A program made the position numbers and the translations under genes. A model generated the notes under the pieces. It was not told the origin of the DNA and did no database searches. It was given only the letters and a program-made list of their open reading frames with translations. This document shows, in pieces, positions 1-10,527 of a stretch of DNA of 64,000 bases. The first letter of the stretch is position 1; each line of letters begins with the position of its first letter. This DNA comes from Cornus controversa (Eukaryota; Streptophyta; Magnoliopsida; Cornales; Cornaceae). The DNA lies in contig CM048845.1 of NCBI GenBank assembly GCA_026545225.1, positions 35,573,001 to 35,637,000 on the forward strand. The letters are read 5' to 3'.

Positions 1-376
1 CCTTAAGTCGTGCAAAAAGGGGGATTTTGTTGCAAGTGGGAGAGCAGGTGAGCAAGTGGCCAAGTGGGCTCTGCAGCATTTCGATTGATCGAAATTGCAT
101 TTCGATTGATCGAGATTTCGATCAATCGAAATGAGATTTCGATCAATCCAAATTTCGATTGATCGAAATCCACATCTCGATTGATCGAAATGCCTTGGCA
201 ACAGTTTCTGATTTCATCTCTTGACTGCAGAAAACTTCCAACTTTGCTCCATTTACTCCAATACCTGCAATACATCAAAAACACAAAAATACCGTAAACA
301 TATCTCGGTAAACGCAAAAATGGAACTAACATATGCAATAAAGAGGGTTCAAATGCATAGAATTGAACACTTATCA
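1..376 (-). repeat. 3' LTR of the Athila element, partial
   Basis: Matches 11575-11950 with one substitution and no gap. It ends at 376 with TGATAAGTG read on the minus strand, which is the LTR start. About 1050 bp of this LTR should lie before position 1. It carries six near-palindromic TTTCGATTGATCGAAA-type motifs between 79 and 190. Confidence 0.95.
79..190. repeat. Cluster of six near-palindromic motifs in the 3' LTR
   Basis: Copies of TTTCGATTGATCGAAA or its reverse complement TTTCGATCAATCGAAA start at about 79, 100, 116, 137, 153 and 175. Each is a 7-bp inverted repeat (TTTCGAT/ATCGAAA) around a 2-bp centre. The copies at 100, 137 and 175 carry one substitution each. The same cluster is in the 5' LTR at 11653-11764. 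Confidence 0.9.
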
Positions 377-392
377 CACCCCCAAACTTACA
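377..392 (-). other. Polypurine tract of the Athila element
   Basis: The minus strand reads TAAGTTTGGGGGTG directly before the LTR start at 376. A G-rich tract abutting the 3' LTR is where plus-strand DNA synthesis is primed in LTR retroelements. A similar tract (AAGTTTGGGGGTG) lies further inside at about 1490-1503. Confidence 0.85.
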
Positions 393-2195
393 TATTGCTA
401 GTCCCTTAGCAATACAATATTACAAAAATGAGATTAACTATCTTATACAAAAGTTTAATCATGCTCAGTCATCAACTAGATAAAGGGCGCTCATCCATTC
501 ATTTCACAATTGGCAAATGCAACAAGTATTACAGAACTATGCGGCCATTAGCAAAAATGGACTTTCACAAGCTATAAATGAACGACAGTCCCCACATGCT
601 GGCCAGCCCGAACAACTATAACAATTCCAACCCCAAAATCCTCTTTGAAAAGTGAACATGCATTCTAACGTGCGGCTTTTGTCATATTTGGAGAAGAAAA
701 CGAACAAATCTGTTTTTAAGAGAAAAACTCATTGAAAATGCTCAACCCGGCTGTTTCATTATCACAAAACATTCATGATTGCTCATGTGCGGATGACTGT
801 GCAATGCTTAGCTCTTTTTGCTTTCTTGTAAGCCCACGTAGCGGCATTGGGCCAATGACTCCCAAACCAATTGGTTTTAGGGCATTAGGCGAAGAAGCAC
901 CCCTCGGACTTAATAACCGAGCTTACAAGGCGATGAGCGTAAGCAAGCCATCCGCTTATTACTGCTCAACCTTACACACTTTTACACGAATATTTCCTGC
1001 TTTGAGGCATAGAAATCCGGTTTATTTAGTGAGAAGGCTTATTGCATATTTTTCTCTTTTTATTTCTTTTTTTTTTTTTTTTTTTTTTTTTACAACAACC
1101 GGAAGAACTTATTCTTTAAGATGTTCAGATAAAAACAGAAATTTTCAAAAATTCTCCCTCAGACTTATACCCCACAATTTAAACTGCATGTGTGCGAATT
1201 TGTGCGGTTAAGGACAAATTTAGGGCAAGAATTGTACGTGCTCGAGTTTGGACAAAAATGTAGACCGCTCTAGCCTACTATAAAGCTTGCAAAAGTGCGG
1301 GTATTTACAATGTTAAAGTTCTTAACTACCTGCTGCATTTACCTCGGACATTTATTCGAATGATCTTCCTTTACAAAGCAAGACATCATAGCAAGCATGC
1401 AAAAATATCACAGAAAAAAACTGCTCTACAATGACACTCAATATAATGACTGAACATTGCATGCATATGCAAGTGGTATAGCATACCGCACCCCCAAACT
1501 TATATGCAACATTGTCCTCAATGCTTGGACAAGAAGAGCAAGGAAAGAAGTTACCGGGATGGCAGAATGCGAGAAAAATGGAAGTCCACAGCAGGGGTCA
1601 TCCTGTAAATAAGAAAAATCTGCACAGAATACCAACTGGATACCACGAGCGTTACGAGGAACAAAAAGTAGATAAATAGAACATAATGAAATACTTATGC
1701 ACAAACAGACAATGCCAATATCACTGTAAATCTAATGGTCTGAACTGGTGTTTCCCGATTGTCTAAGAGGTCTATGCGACAAGATATTGACTATCCAGGC
1801 GCGCTAACGTATAGCACGCAAAGGGGCTGCCTTTCTTTATTACCGCCATACTGTGTTGAAGCAATCTCAACAGTATTGGGAATTAAAACCAGGCGGTAAT
1901 AAACGGAAATCATCAACTGAATCGCATATAACAAGTAGACAAGTGGTACTACATACATAGTCAAAGTCTAGAGAACAGATAAATTGACGGAAAGCAAAAA
2001 GAAAAGGCAGTAAAGATAACACATGTCATAAAAGCAAATATAAATGTATTCCATAAAGATGAAAATGCGTTTCAGTACAAAGGGTACATGTAGGCGGAAT
2101 ACGCAAAAAAGAAACTAAACATGGCCAACATGGCCTATCAAAAATAAAGAAAGTAAAATACAGAAAGTAAAGTATAAAAGGTGAATAAAGTGCAG
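377..2195 (-). other. Non-coding 3' region of the Athila element
   Basis: About 1.8 kb between the extra ORF and the 3' LTR. I find no convincing ORF: the open frames are short and have no family resemblance. It contains a long T-run at about 1067-1091 and a second polypurine-like tract near 1490-1503. A long untranslated stretch here is usual in Athila-group elements. Confidence 0.7.
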
Positions 2196-3419
2196 CTACT
2201 CGAGGGCGGGTGGTGGTGGTGGTGGTTCGGTGGGAGCAGAAGTGGAGGTGGAGGCTCGACCTGCGAACAGGAACTGCAGATCCTGCCGGAAGGCTCGGAA
2301 CTCATCTAAGATCGCTCTCTGGCCCTGCACCAGAGAAGAAATGTCCGTCCGAATACCCGCCAGCTGACTCTGCGTCACCTGGACGTGCTCGTCAAAACCC
2401 TGCTGGAGCCGCTCTACGTCAGCCGCCAGGCAGGAATAGCCTGTCGCTAAGATATCATGCCGCTCTGCAGCGACATCCATCTCCTCCTCCTCCATCTCCT
2501 CGTCCTCCGCCTCAGCCCCTGCTGGCTCTCCCTCATCCATCTCCAGTGGGGCATCCATATCTACATCGTCTGGTGGATCACCCTGATGGTCCTGTCGCTC
2601 TAAGTGTCGCCTCACCCGATCCCACTGAGTAGATGTGAAGCGGGTGGGCGGTGCCAACTGAATGTCAGTCCGACTGACTGGTATACTGGCACTGCTGAGA
2701 AAAGCGGCGATCAGAAATGGAAAGGGAAGCCGCCAACTCGCTGTTCTCCTCTTCCTCTTGTTGACGAGGCCATCCCAAACTTTGTGCATCTGCCCCCAGA
2801 TAAGCGATGGGACAGAAAACCAAGCGCCTGTATGGAAAGCATAGAGGCAACGGAGGAGGTCACCCCTGCGCTCGGCCACGTGCTGCAACGGACACGCGTT
2901 CTTGAGGAGAACGGTGTCCAGGAACCAATATCTGCTCGGGCACATCGACTTGGACGTGCAGTTGTGGTTGGGCGTGGTAAACGCCCCGCCACACATGTCC
3001 ATCACTATCGAGAAGAGCGTGGTATCTGCTGGGAGCGCGGCACTATAGAGTGGCTGACCGTCCGGGCCAACCATGTCCGGCGGCTGCTGGTGAGGAATGC
3101 CGAGCATATGAGCAATCCGGCTCGGCGTAATCGTGATCGTGACTGTGGCCACGGTAGTCTCGAGTGTATCTGGCGCTGTGCAGGAGTAGGTCATATGCTC
3201 GTAAAAGACCTGCACTAGGCGCTCGTGTGCCACGTCTGTGGGAGGCACGCATAGCCGGTCGAGGCGACGCCTCCTGAGCTCGGCAACCGTCCACTCGGTG
3301 TCGGGACGCCTCTCAAACTCGGCTAAGTCGAAAACCTGCTCCGGGTGGAACTTCCGAGACCGGAAGGCTCGCCCGGGCACGTCACGAACAGCACCGGCGG
3401 CGTTCTTCACTCTTGCCAT
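2196..3419 (-). CDS. Athila extra ORF after pol (plant retroelement 'transposase-32'/mobile-domain-like protein)
   Basis: The first ATG in frame is at 3419 (protein begins MARVKN), giving 407 aa. The frame stays open upstream past 3449 but without an ATG. The N-terminal two thirds resembles the plant-specific domain found in extra ORFs of Athila/Ogre-like elements: an FHPEQVFDLAEFE start, a VFYEHMT segment and a PSRIAHMLGIP segment. A strongly acidic stretch (about residues 285-325) follows, then a helical region that may be a coiled coil and a Ser/Thr/Pro-rich tail ending in polyproline. I see no signal peptide or convincing membrane anchor, so it does not look like an envelope glycoprotein although it sits in the env position. 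It is markedly GC-rich compared with gag-pol and the LTRs. The function is unknown. A pyrimidine-rich tract ending in TAG about 50 bp upstream (near 3500 on the minus strand) could be a splice acceptor for a subgenomic mRNA. Confidence 0.75.
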   Translation of the reverse strand: MARVKNAAGAVRDVPGRAFRSRKFHPEQVFDLAEFERRPDTEWTVAELRRRRLDRLCVPPTDVAHERLVQVFYEHMTYSCTAPDTLETTVATVTITITPSRIAHMLGIPHQQPPDMVGPDGQPLYSAALPADTTLFSIVMDMCGGAFTTPNHNCTSKSMCPSRYWFLDTVLLKNACPLQHVAERRGDLLRCLYAFHTGAWFSVPSLIWGQMHKVWDGLVNKRKRRTASWRLPFPFLIAAFLSSASIPVSRTDIQLAPPTRFTSTQWDRVRRHLERQDHQGDPPDDVDMDAPLEMDEGEPAGAEAEDEEMEEEEMDVAAERHDILATGYSCLAADVERLQQGFDEHVQVTQSQLAGIRTDISSLVQGQRAILDEFRAFRQDLQFLFAGRASTSTSAPTEPPPPPPALE

Positions 3420-3449
3420 GGCCGCGGAACAGTCTGCACTGGATTCCAA

Positions 3450-4608
3450 AAGGTACGTAAATAAAAGATGAATAAGAAGAAAGTGAAACTACTACTAGAC
3501 TAAAAGAATAAAATAAAAAATAAAAAAAAAATGAAGTCCTAGTCCAAGGTACTGACAAAAAATGCAAAAAGTTGCACTCGAAGAGGCAATGTGAACGGGC
3601 GCAACCGAAACGAAGGTGCCACGGTTATACACCGAACACTAAGCGTTTGAAATGAAGAAAATGCCAAATCCCACTCCCGCTTGAATTCCTACCCCCCCCC
3701 GAAACCCACAAAAACTGGATTCGGACATCGCACTCGCAACCATCCACCCCAACATGATCTAACTATGTTTATTCCGCTGTAAAACTATCAAAAATGGCGA
3801 GAGAATAAACAAAAAGTAGCCATGCATCACTTACCTCGTGAGGAAGAAGATGAACGGCTCAACCGAAGAAAACTCCATGCGCAGCCGCGAAGAGAAGATC
3901 GCGCAGATGCTTGCGGCGGATCGGACTGCGTCGGATGGCGGCGGATGATCGGGAATGGAAGATCGAGTGCTCGGGAGTGCTTGGATAGGGCTTGGATCGC
4001 ACAGAGGGAGAGAAGAAGTCGGATGGTCTTTTAAAATGGGAGGGAAGCCCAACGGTTTAAATAGATTTTCGGCTCACGTGCAGGCTCCGCGTGCATTTCG
4101 ATTGATCGAAATCTTGCTTCGATCAATCGAAACTAACTTCGATGGATTGAGATTGTCTCTTCGATCAATCGAACATTCCTTCCCTAAATCACATTTTTAC
4201 TTCGATCAATCGAACATTTAATTGATGCAATCGAACTTTTAGTTCGATCAATCGAAATCCAATTTCGATCAATCGAAAGTTTCGATCGATCAAAGACCTA
4301 TCGAAGTGCAATCGAAGAATATCACCTCTCGGGACTTTGGACTTGGCAAATCTCTGCAATTTTTCGATCAATCGAAACCAAAATTTCGATCAATCGAAAT
4401 TTTCGATTGATCGAAATTTTGGTTTCGATCAATCGAAATGCTCAAAAACAGTCAGTTTAAAATATGCTTCAGAGACTTGGATATTGGGGAATTAGATACT
4501 ACATTGCTTAGATACAAACCTACTTTGGATTAAAGGGACACCATGGAAGCTTGATAGCGACCATGGCGTCGCCACCTTACACGTCTATGGCGCGACGTCC
4601 GGATCGGC
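3450..4608 (-). other. Spacer between pol and the extra ORF
   Basis: About 1.2 kb without a supported gene. Its pol-proximal part (4094-4438) is packed with near-palindromic TTTCGATCAATCGAAA motifs. The part next to the extra ORF is T-rich on the coding strand and has a C-run at about 3692-3700. It may hold a promoter or splice acceptor for the extra ORF (inference). Confidence 0.6.
4094..4438. repeat. Cluster of about twelve near-palindromic motifs in the Athila spacer
   Basis: Perfect and near copies of TTTCGATCAATCGAAA (both orientations) recur here, several starting CTTCGATCAATCGAA. Examples lie near 4097, 4117, 4159, 4200, 4242, 4265, 4364, 4384, 4400 and 4422. The same motif is clustered in both LTRs of this element and in a different solo LTR at 14657-14847. 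Confidence 0.88.
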
Positions 4609-7600
4609 TCACGAGTCAAAATACACGGGATCCGTCAAAGTGACGACATCCACGTATTCGGTGGTGACTTGGTCATCCACGCACACTTTTAAGCGCTGCC
4701 CGTTTACTTTGAACATCGAGCCATCTTTCAAGTCCTTCAATTCCACCGCTCCGTGGGGGGCGACGGAATTAACCAAAAATGGTCCATCCCAACGGGAGCG
4801 AAGTTTTCCGGGAAACAAATGGAGGCGCGAGTTGTACAACCAAACTTTTTGGCCCGGCGAAAATGTTTTGACTCGAATATTACGATCATGAAAGGCTTTG
4901 GACCTTGCCTTATAGATTTTTGCGTTCTCATACGCGTCATGTCGCAATTCTTCCAATTCATTTAATTGAAGCTTTCGATTAGAGCTGGCCTTTTTCATGT
5001 CAAAATTGAAGGTCTTGGTGGCCCACATAGCTTTATGCTCCAATTCAACCGGAAGATGGCACGCCTTGCCATAAACTAACCGATAAGGTGACATTCCAAT
5101 GGGAGTTTTGTATGCGGTTCGGTATGCCCATAATGCGTCGTTTAGTCGCAATGACCAATCCTTCCGGTCAGGCCGAACAGTTTTCTGAAGAATGGTCTTA
5201 ATCTCCCTATTGGATACTTCTACTTGGCCACTAGTTTGAGGATGGTAGGGGGTGGCTACTTTGTGTGTGACGGAGTATTTGAGAAGCAAGGTTCGAAGGA
5301 ACCGGTTACAGAAATGCTTACCTCCGTCACTGATGATGGCCCGAGGCGTACCAAACCGGCTAAAAATGTTAGCTTGTATGAATTTAACCACGACTGCGTG
5401 ATCGTTGGTTTTGGTAGCAACGGCCTCTATCCACTTAGATACGTAGTCCACCGCCACAAGTATGTACTCATGACCAGTAGAGGGTGGAAATGGTCCCATG
5501 AAGTCAATGCCCCACACATCAAATATTTCAATGATAAGAATAGGGTTAAGAGGCATCATGTCCTTCCGAGACATCGCGCCGAGGCGCTGACATCGCTCAC
5601 ACGAGCGGCAGAATGAATATGCATCCCGATGAAGTGTCGGCCAGAAAAATCCGCATTGAAGAATTTTTGCTGCGGTTTTCTTAGCACTAAAGTGTCCCCC
5701 ACAAGCGAGTGTATGACAAAATTTAAGAATGCTTTGGAATTCACTGTTGGGTACACACTTACGAATTATTTGATCGGGGCAGTATTTGAACAATTGAGGA
5801 TCGTCCCAATAATATGATCGTGATTGGGAGAGAAAACGATCCTTCTCTTGTTTGGTCCAAGAAGATGGTATTTTACCGGTTGCCAAATAATTAACCACAT
5901 CCGCATACCAAGGGATACTTTCTTGAGAGATGACAAAGAGTTGTTCATCCGGGAAGGATTCACAAACTGGAATGGAATTATGGAGGGATTCAACAAGAAT
6001 TCTAGAAAGGTGGTCAGCTACCACATTTTCAGTTCCCTTTTTGTCTCTAATCTCAAAATTGAACTCTTGCAACAAGAGTATCCAGCGGATCAACCTAGGC
6101 TTGGTGTCCTTTTTCGTCAAAAGATGCCGGAGGGCAGCATGGTCCGAATAGACAATGATCTTTGAACCTAATAAATAAGCTCGAAATTTGTCTAATGCAA
6201 ATACTACCGCAAGCAATTCCTTTTCCGTTGTGGTATAATTGATTTGAGCTTCGGAAAGGGTTTTACTTGCGTAATAGATGACATGTGGCAGTTTGTCTAC
6301 TCGTTGCCCCAAGACCGCACCCATGGCATAGTCGGATGCATCACACATAATCTCAAATGGGAGAGTCCAGTTTGGAGGGATTAGAACTGGAGCGGTTGTA
6401 AGCATGGCGCGGAGTTTTTCAAAAGCGTCAAGGCACGCTTCATCAAAGGTAAAGCAAGACTCTTTTTCAAGAAGGCGACACAAAGGCCGAGAAATCTTGC
6501 TAAAGTCTTTGATGAAACGGCGATAAAATCCCGCATGCCCAAGGAATGAACGAATCTCTCTCACCGTGGATGGTGGAGGAAGTTTGGAAATGAGCTCAAC
6601 CTTGGCTTTATCAACCTCTATTCCTCGCTTAGACACAATATGCCCTAGGACAATACCCTCTTGAACCATAAAGTGACTCTTTTCCCAACTAAGAATTAGG
6701 TTGGTTTCTTGACATCTTTTGAGAACACAAGCTAGATTTTGGAGGCATGATTCATATGAAGGTCCAAAAACGGAAAAATCATCCATGAACACTTCTAAGA
6801 ATTTTTCCACCATGTCCGAGAAGATAGACATCATACACCGTTGAAAAGTTGCCGGTGCATTGCACAACCCAAAGGGCATGCGTCTATAAGCAAATGTGCC
6901 GAAGGGACATGTAAAGGTGGTTTTCTCTTGGTCCCTCGGGTCTATAGCAACCTGATTATAGCCGGAATATCCATCCAAAAAGCAATAAAAGCTTTGCCCG
7001 GCCAATCTCTCCAATATTTGATCAATGAATGGGAGGGGGAAGTGATCTTTCCGAGTGGCTGAATTTAATTTCCTATAATCAATGCACACTCTCCATCCTG
7101 TGGTGGTGCGTTGGGGAACTAATTCACCCTTATCATTAGGTTGCACCGTAATACCAGACTTCTTTGGAACAGTGGGACTAACCCACTTGCTATCAGAGAT
7201 GGGGTATATGATCCCCGCATCTAGTAACTTCACCACCTCCTTCAGGACAACGTCCTTCATATTTGGATTTAATCGACGTTGTGCCTCCCTTGAGGTCTTT
7301 GCATCCTCTTCCAAGTGTATGCGATGCATACAAACAGAAGGGTCTATTCCCTTAAGATCTATCACACTCCATCCTATTGCTTCTTTGTGCTCTTTGAGCA
7401 CCTTTATGAGTTTTAATTCTTGAGCATTTGTGAGATTGGAAGCAATAATGACTGGAAGGGTCTCATTTGCGCCCAAGAAAACATACTTGAGTGTAGCTGG
7501 AAGAGGCTTGAGCTCAAGTTGTGGTGGGGAAATTAAAGAAGGAGTTTGGGGAGTTTTGGACAAAGGGGGCAAGGGTTCTCTCGGAACTCTCCACTTAGGC

Positions 7601-9261
7601 AAATCCATGACAGTATTAACATCGAGCATGGAATTGACTTCACATATGGATTGCTCAATGTCAAAATCGTCATGGTTAAAATGATTTAGGCATGCCTCTA
7701 AGGGGTCCGTGGAAAGAATAGAAGGAAGTGCTTCTTGAACAAGGTCGTCCACTACATCGACACAAAAGCACTCACTTTCATCGTCGGGTGTGTGGTGGGA
7801 AGCATTGAAGATGTTCAAGCGGACTTTCATATTCCCAAAAGAGATGTCCATCACTCCAGTACGGCAATTAACGCAAGCGTTTGCCGTGGCCAAGAATGGA
7901 CGACCTAGAATGATAGGAATATGATGATTCGGATTTTGAACCGGTTCCGTGTCAAGGACTATGAAGTCCACCGGAAAATAGAATTTGTCCACTTGAATGA
8001 TGACATCCTCAATGATGCCACGTGGTTGCTTCACCGAACGGTCGGCAAGTTGCAACACAACCGTGGTATGCTTGAGTTCCCCCAAACCTAGTTGTTGGTA
8101 AACTGAGAATGGAAGCAAATTGACACTAGCCCCTAGGTCAAGAAGTGCTTTTTCAAAAGATTGATTTCCGATAGTGCACGAAATGGTCGGAGCACCCGGA
8201 TCTTTGAATTTAGGAGGGGCTTGATGTTGGAAAATGGAGCTTATGTGCTCAGTTAAGAGGACTTTCTTAGGAACATTATTCCTAGATTTGCGCTTTTGAG
8301 TGCATAAGTCCTTCAAGAATTTTGCATAAGAGGGAATTTGTCGAATAGCATCAAGGAGAGGGAGATTGATCTTTACTTGTTTGAAGATCTCCATCATGTC
8401 TTGGATTTTCTCTCCTTGCTTCCCGAAATGAGAAGGTTCCTTCAATCGTTGAGGAAAAGGAACCGGAGGTTCATAAGAGGTGTCAAGATTTGGAATCGAT
8501 GGTGACATAACTTCACTTGCCTTTCCTTTTGGATTTGAAGGGGTATTTTGCAAATTTGGATTTAACGGCAACAATTTTGGATTTAATTGGGATTCTTTTG
8601 GATTTTTAGGTTGCTCTTGAAATTCTTTTATCTCTTCCTCCCCTACCTTGGAGTTAATGATTTTTCCACTCCTCAAGGTTGTGATTGATTGAACTTGCTC
8701 TGGAGGAGCATTACAAGTTGAAGATGATGGATCTTCAATCATATGCACACCCTTGGGATTCGCCACCGGTTGACTTGGCAACTTACCTTCCTCCCTTCTA
8801 TTTAAGGCATTAGCTAGTTGCCCGATTTGAGCTTCTAACCTAGCCATAGATTGAGCATTGGCTTCTAGCTTAGAGATTGATTGAGAATGAGTTTGCAATA
8901 AGCGGGTGTTGGCCTCAAGATTGCTTATCACTCGATCTTCAAAGCTTTGGCTTCTCGGAGGAGGTGGTGGTTGTTGGTAATTAGATCTTTGATTGTAAGG
9001 TTGAGGGTTTGGCCTATAATGCGGCTGTTGAGATTGGGGATTAAAAGAATTTTGCCCTTGGAAAGGGGGACTTGATTCTTGATTCTTCCATGAAAAAGCC
9101 GGATGATTCTTGTAACCAGGATTGTACGTGTTCGAATATGGATCATTCATTTGTTTAGCGTACAAGGCATTCGCTTGCTCTTGAGCATAATCGGGAGATT
9201 GCCCGGCAATAGGGCAATCTCGCACAAAATGCGAAGTGCTATAGCAAAACGAACATCCCTC
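4609..9261 (-). CDS. pol: Athila pol polyprotein: zinc knuckle, protease, RT, RNase H, integrase
   Basis: Open from the codon after the gag TAG (9262-9264) to the stop at 4609, with no internal break. The zinc knuckle (C-x2-C-x4-H-x4-C, starting CSFC) follows the TAG directly. Numbering from the first residue at 9225: protease motif LDLGASVN with Asp363; reverse transcriptase with VCIDYRKLN and the catalytic FMDD at about 813-816; RNase H with FEIMCDAS; integrase with an HHCC-type zinc finger and a DD35E core (Asp1241 in GIDFMG, Asp1300 in ISDGG, Glu1336 in GQVEVSN). The C-terminus has a [16 protein letters not shown] segment and no chromodomain. About 1538 aa is normal for a protease-to-integrase polyprotein. 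There is no ATG of its own at the start, so expression depends on continuing from gag: stop-codon readthrough, or an ancestral single ORF now interrupted. Confidence 0.95.
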   Translation of the reverse strand, partial: EGCSFCYSTSHFVRDCPIAGQSPDYAQEQANALYAKQMNDPYSNTYNPGYKNHPAFSWKNQESSPPFQGQNSFNPQSQQPHYRPNPQPYNQRSNYQQPPPPPRSQSFEDRVISNLEANTRLLQTHSQSISKLEANAQSMARLEAQIGQLANALNRREEGKLPSQPVANPKGVHMIEDPSSSTCNAPPEQVQSITTLRSGKIINSKVGEEEIKEFQEQPKNPKESQLNPKLLPLNPNLQNTPSNPKGKASEVMSPSIPNLDTSYEPPVPFPQRLKEPSHFGKQGEKIQDMMEIFKQVKINLPLLDAIRQIPSYAKFLKDLCTQKRKSRNNVPKKVLLTEHISSIFQHQAPPKFKDPGAPTISCTIGNQSFEKALLDLGASVNLLPFSVYQQLGLGELKHTTVVLQLADRSVKQPRGIIEDVIIQVDKFYFPVDFIVLDTEPVQNPNHHIPIILGRPFLATANACVNCRTGVMDISFGNMKVRLNIFNASHHTPDDESECFCVDVVDDLVQEALPSILSTDPLEACLNHFNHDDFDIEQSICEVNSMLDVNTVMDLPKWRVPREPLPPLSKTPQTPSLISPPQLELKPLPATLKYVFLGANETLPVIIASNLTNAQELKLIKVLKEHKEAIGWSVIDLKGIDPSVCMHRIHLEEDAKTSREAQRRLNPNMKDVVLKEVVKLLDAGIIYPISDSKWVSPTVPKKSGITVQPNDKGELVPQRTTTGWRVCIDYRKLNSATRKDHFPLPFIDQILERLAGQSFYCFLDGYSGYNQVAIDPRDQEKTTFTCPFGTFAYRRMPFGLCNAPATFQRCMMSIFSDMVEKFLEVFMDDFSVFGPSYESCLQNLACVLKRCQETNLILSWEKSHFMVQEGIVLGHIVSKRGIEVDKAKVELISKLPPPSTVREIRSFLGHAGFYRRFIKDFSKISRPLCRLLEKESCFTFDEACLDAFEKLRAMLTTAPVLIPPNWTLPFEIMCDASDYAMGAVLGQRVDKLPHVIYYASKTLSEAQINYTTTEKELLAVVFALDKFRAYLLGSKIIVYSDHAALRHLLTKKDTKPRLIRWILLLQEFNFEIRDKKGTENVVADHLSRILVESLHNSIPVCESFPDEQLFVISQESIPWYADVVNYLATGKIPSSWTKQEKDRFLSQSRSYYWDDPQLFKYCPDQIIRKCVPNSEFQSILKFCHTLACGGHFSAKKTAAKILQCGFFWPTLHRDAYSFCRSCERCQRLGAMSRKDMMPLNPILIIEIFDVWGIDFMGPFPPSTGHEYILVAVDYVSKWIEAVATKTNDHAVVVKFIQANIFSRFGTPRAIISDGGKHFCNRFLRTLLLKYSVTHKVATPYHPQTSGQVEVSNREIKTILQKTVRPDRKDWSLRLNDALWAYRTAYKTPIGMSPYRLVYGKACHLPVELEHKAMWATKTFNFDMKKASSNRKLQLNELEELRHDAYENAKIYKARSKAFHDRNIRVKTFSPGQKVWLYNSRLHLFPGKLRSRWDGPFLVNSVAPHGAVELKDLKDGSMFKVNGQRLKVCVDDQVTTEYVDVVTLTDPVYFDS

Positions 9262-10236
9262 CTAATTTTGGACAGATTGGTTAGGAGTAGGCAGCCCATT
9301 TTTCATGATTAAATCCATTTTTCGGGACAAGGCTTCTACTTGCATGGCTACCTCATCTACCCGTGAAATCTCATGCACTCCTCTACAAGGTTGGGTGGCC
9401 TTCCCTTTCCTAGTGGAGGAGCGTTGAGCTGAATTGTTGCTTAGGGTTTGAAAAAGTTTCCATGCCTCATCGGGGCTTTTCAAAAGGTACCCACCCCCAC
9501 ACGCGGAGTCTATCATTTGTCTATGTTGCTCACTCACCCCATCATAAAAACTTTGCACTAGCTGCCATTTTGGGACAGCATGATGCGGACAAGATTTTAA
9601 GAGATCTTTTAACCTCTCCCACGTCTCATGGAATTGTTCTTGGTCAATTTGGGTGAATCCGGTGATTGCTCGCCGAATATCACTTGTCTTACCCATTGGG
9701 AAGTATTTTTTTAAGAACTCTATTTGCATTTCCGCCCAAGAATGGATTGAGTTGGGTTCTAGGGAATTGAACCAACTTCTAGCCTTATCTTTTAGGGAAA
9801 ATGGAAACATACGTAGCTTTAGATCATCCTCCGTAAAGTGTGGTACACGAATGGTGGAACACACGGAAAAGAAGTAATCTAAGTGCCGGTATGGATCCTC
9901 ATTAGGAAGACCGTGAAAGCTGTTAAGAAGGTTGAGGGTGGAGGACTTTATTTCAAATTGATTTGCCGCTACATCCGGAAATTGAATACACGAAGGTACT
10001 TCAAATGTAGTCGGAAGGTAAAAGTCCATAAGCAACTCTCCTTGAGGAGGTGGTGGTGGAGGCGGTTGTTCATGATTAAAAGGAGGTAGACCGGGAGGTT
10101 GTCTCTCATTTGGATCCATGTTTTCAGTCCTAGGCAAAATAGGGTCCCTAGAGGTTCCTCTACGTCGTCTAAGTGTTCGTTCAAGTTCACTATTACAAGG
10201 AAGCAAAGGAAGTGACAATGACCGTCTACCTAGCAT
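9262..10236 (-). CDS. gag: Athila Gag (capsid part), ended by TAG before the zinc knuckle
   Basis: 324 aa from the ATG at 10236; an internal ATG at 10119 (MDPNERQ) is an alternative start. A proline-rich N-terminal part (residues about 45-65) is followed by a retrotransposon Gag domain: ltr-type capsid segments such as DLKLRMFPFSLKDKARSWF and FLKKYFPMGKT, then RLKDLLKSCPHH and FYDGVSEQHRQMIDS. It ends in a linker and TAG. The zinc knuckle expected at the Gag C-terminus is in the same frame immediately after the TAG, so this stop separates capsid from nucleocapsid. Either it is a nonsense mutation in a single gag-pol ORF or it is a readthrough stop controlling the Gag:Pol ratio. Confidence 0.93.
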   Translation of the reverse strand: MLGRRSLSLPLLPCNSELERTLRRRRGTSRDPILPRTENMDPNERQPPGLPPFNHEQPPPPPPPQGELLMDFYLPTTFEVPSCIQFPDVAANQFEIKSSTLNLLNSFHGLPNEDPYRHLDYFFSVCSTIRVPHFTEDDLKLRMFPFSLKDKARSWFNSLEPNSIHSWAEMQIEFLKKYFPMGKTSDIRRAITGFTQIDQEQFHETWERLKDLLKSCPHHAVPKWQLVQSFYDGVSEQHRQMIDSACGGGYLLKSPDEAWKLFQTLSNNSAQRSSTRKGKATQPCRGVHEISRVDEVAMQVEALSRKMDLIMKNGLPTPNQSVQN

Positions 10237-10503
10237 GCATTATCAATTGAACAACACCGCTATACACAAAAGTAACAAAAATATATACAAAAGAATGTGA
10301 ATGAACTCAAACCACCAGTTTTTGAAGTTATACTCACAAAGGGTTCCAATTTGAATTCTTTTAGATGCCCGCAATGTGGTATACCTAAAATCAAGAAGTT
10401 TAAGATATAAGAACAAGAAATATATACAAAAAGAATGAAAGAATTTCTAGCCTAAGAATTAAACCAGATTTAATCTTCCAATGGCGACAATTAAACCGTA
10501 GAG
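10237..10503 (-). other. Athila 5' leader between primer site and gag
   Basis: About 270 bp between the primer-binding site and the gag ATG on the minus strand. It carries no ORF that I can support. This is where a packaging signal would be expected by position; none can be recognised from sequence alone. Confidence 0.5.
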
Positions 10504-10521
10504 TCCCCGGCAACGGCGCCA
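10504..10521 (-). other. Primer-binding site, tRNA-Asp
   Basis: The minus strand reads TGGCGCCGTTGCCGGGGA, 18 bases complementary to the 3' end of plant tRNA-Asp including CCA. It lies 6-9 bases inside the LTR end. This primer is characteristic of Athila-group elements. Confidence 0.93.
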
Positions 10522-10527
10522 AAATTT

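Noticed and set aside
732-1211. 159-aa plus-strand open frame antisense to the Athila element
   Set aside because: It includes a poly-Phe run from a T-tract, has no recognisable domain, and lies in the element's non-coding 3' region.
2196-3419. Envelope glycoprotein call for the Athila extra ORF
   Set aside because: No signal peptide, membrane anchor or cysteine-rich surface domain is visible. Position alone is not enough.
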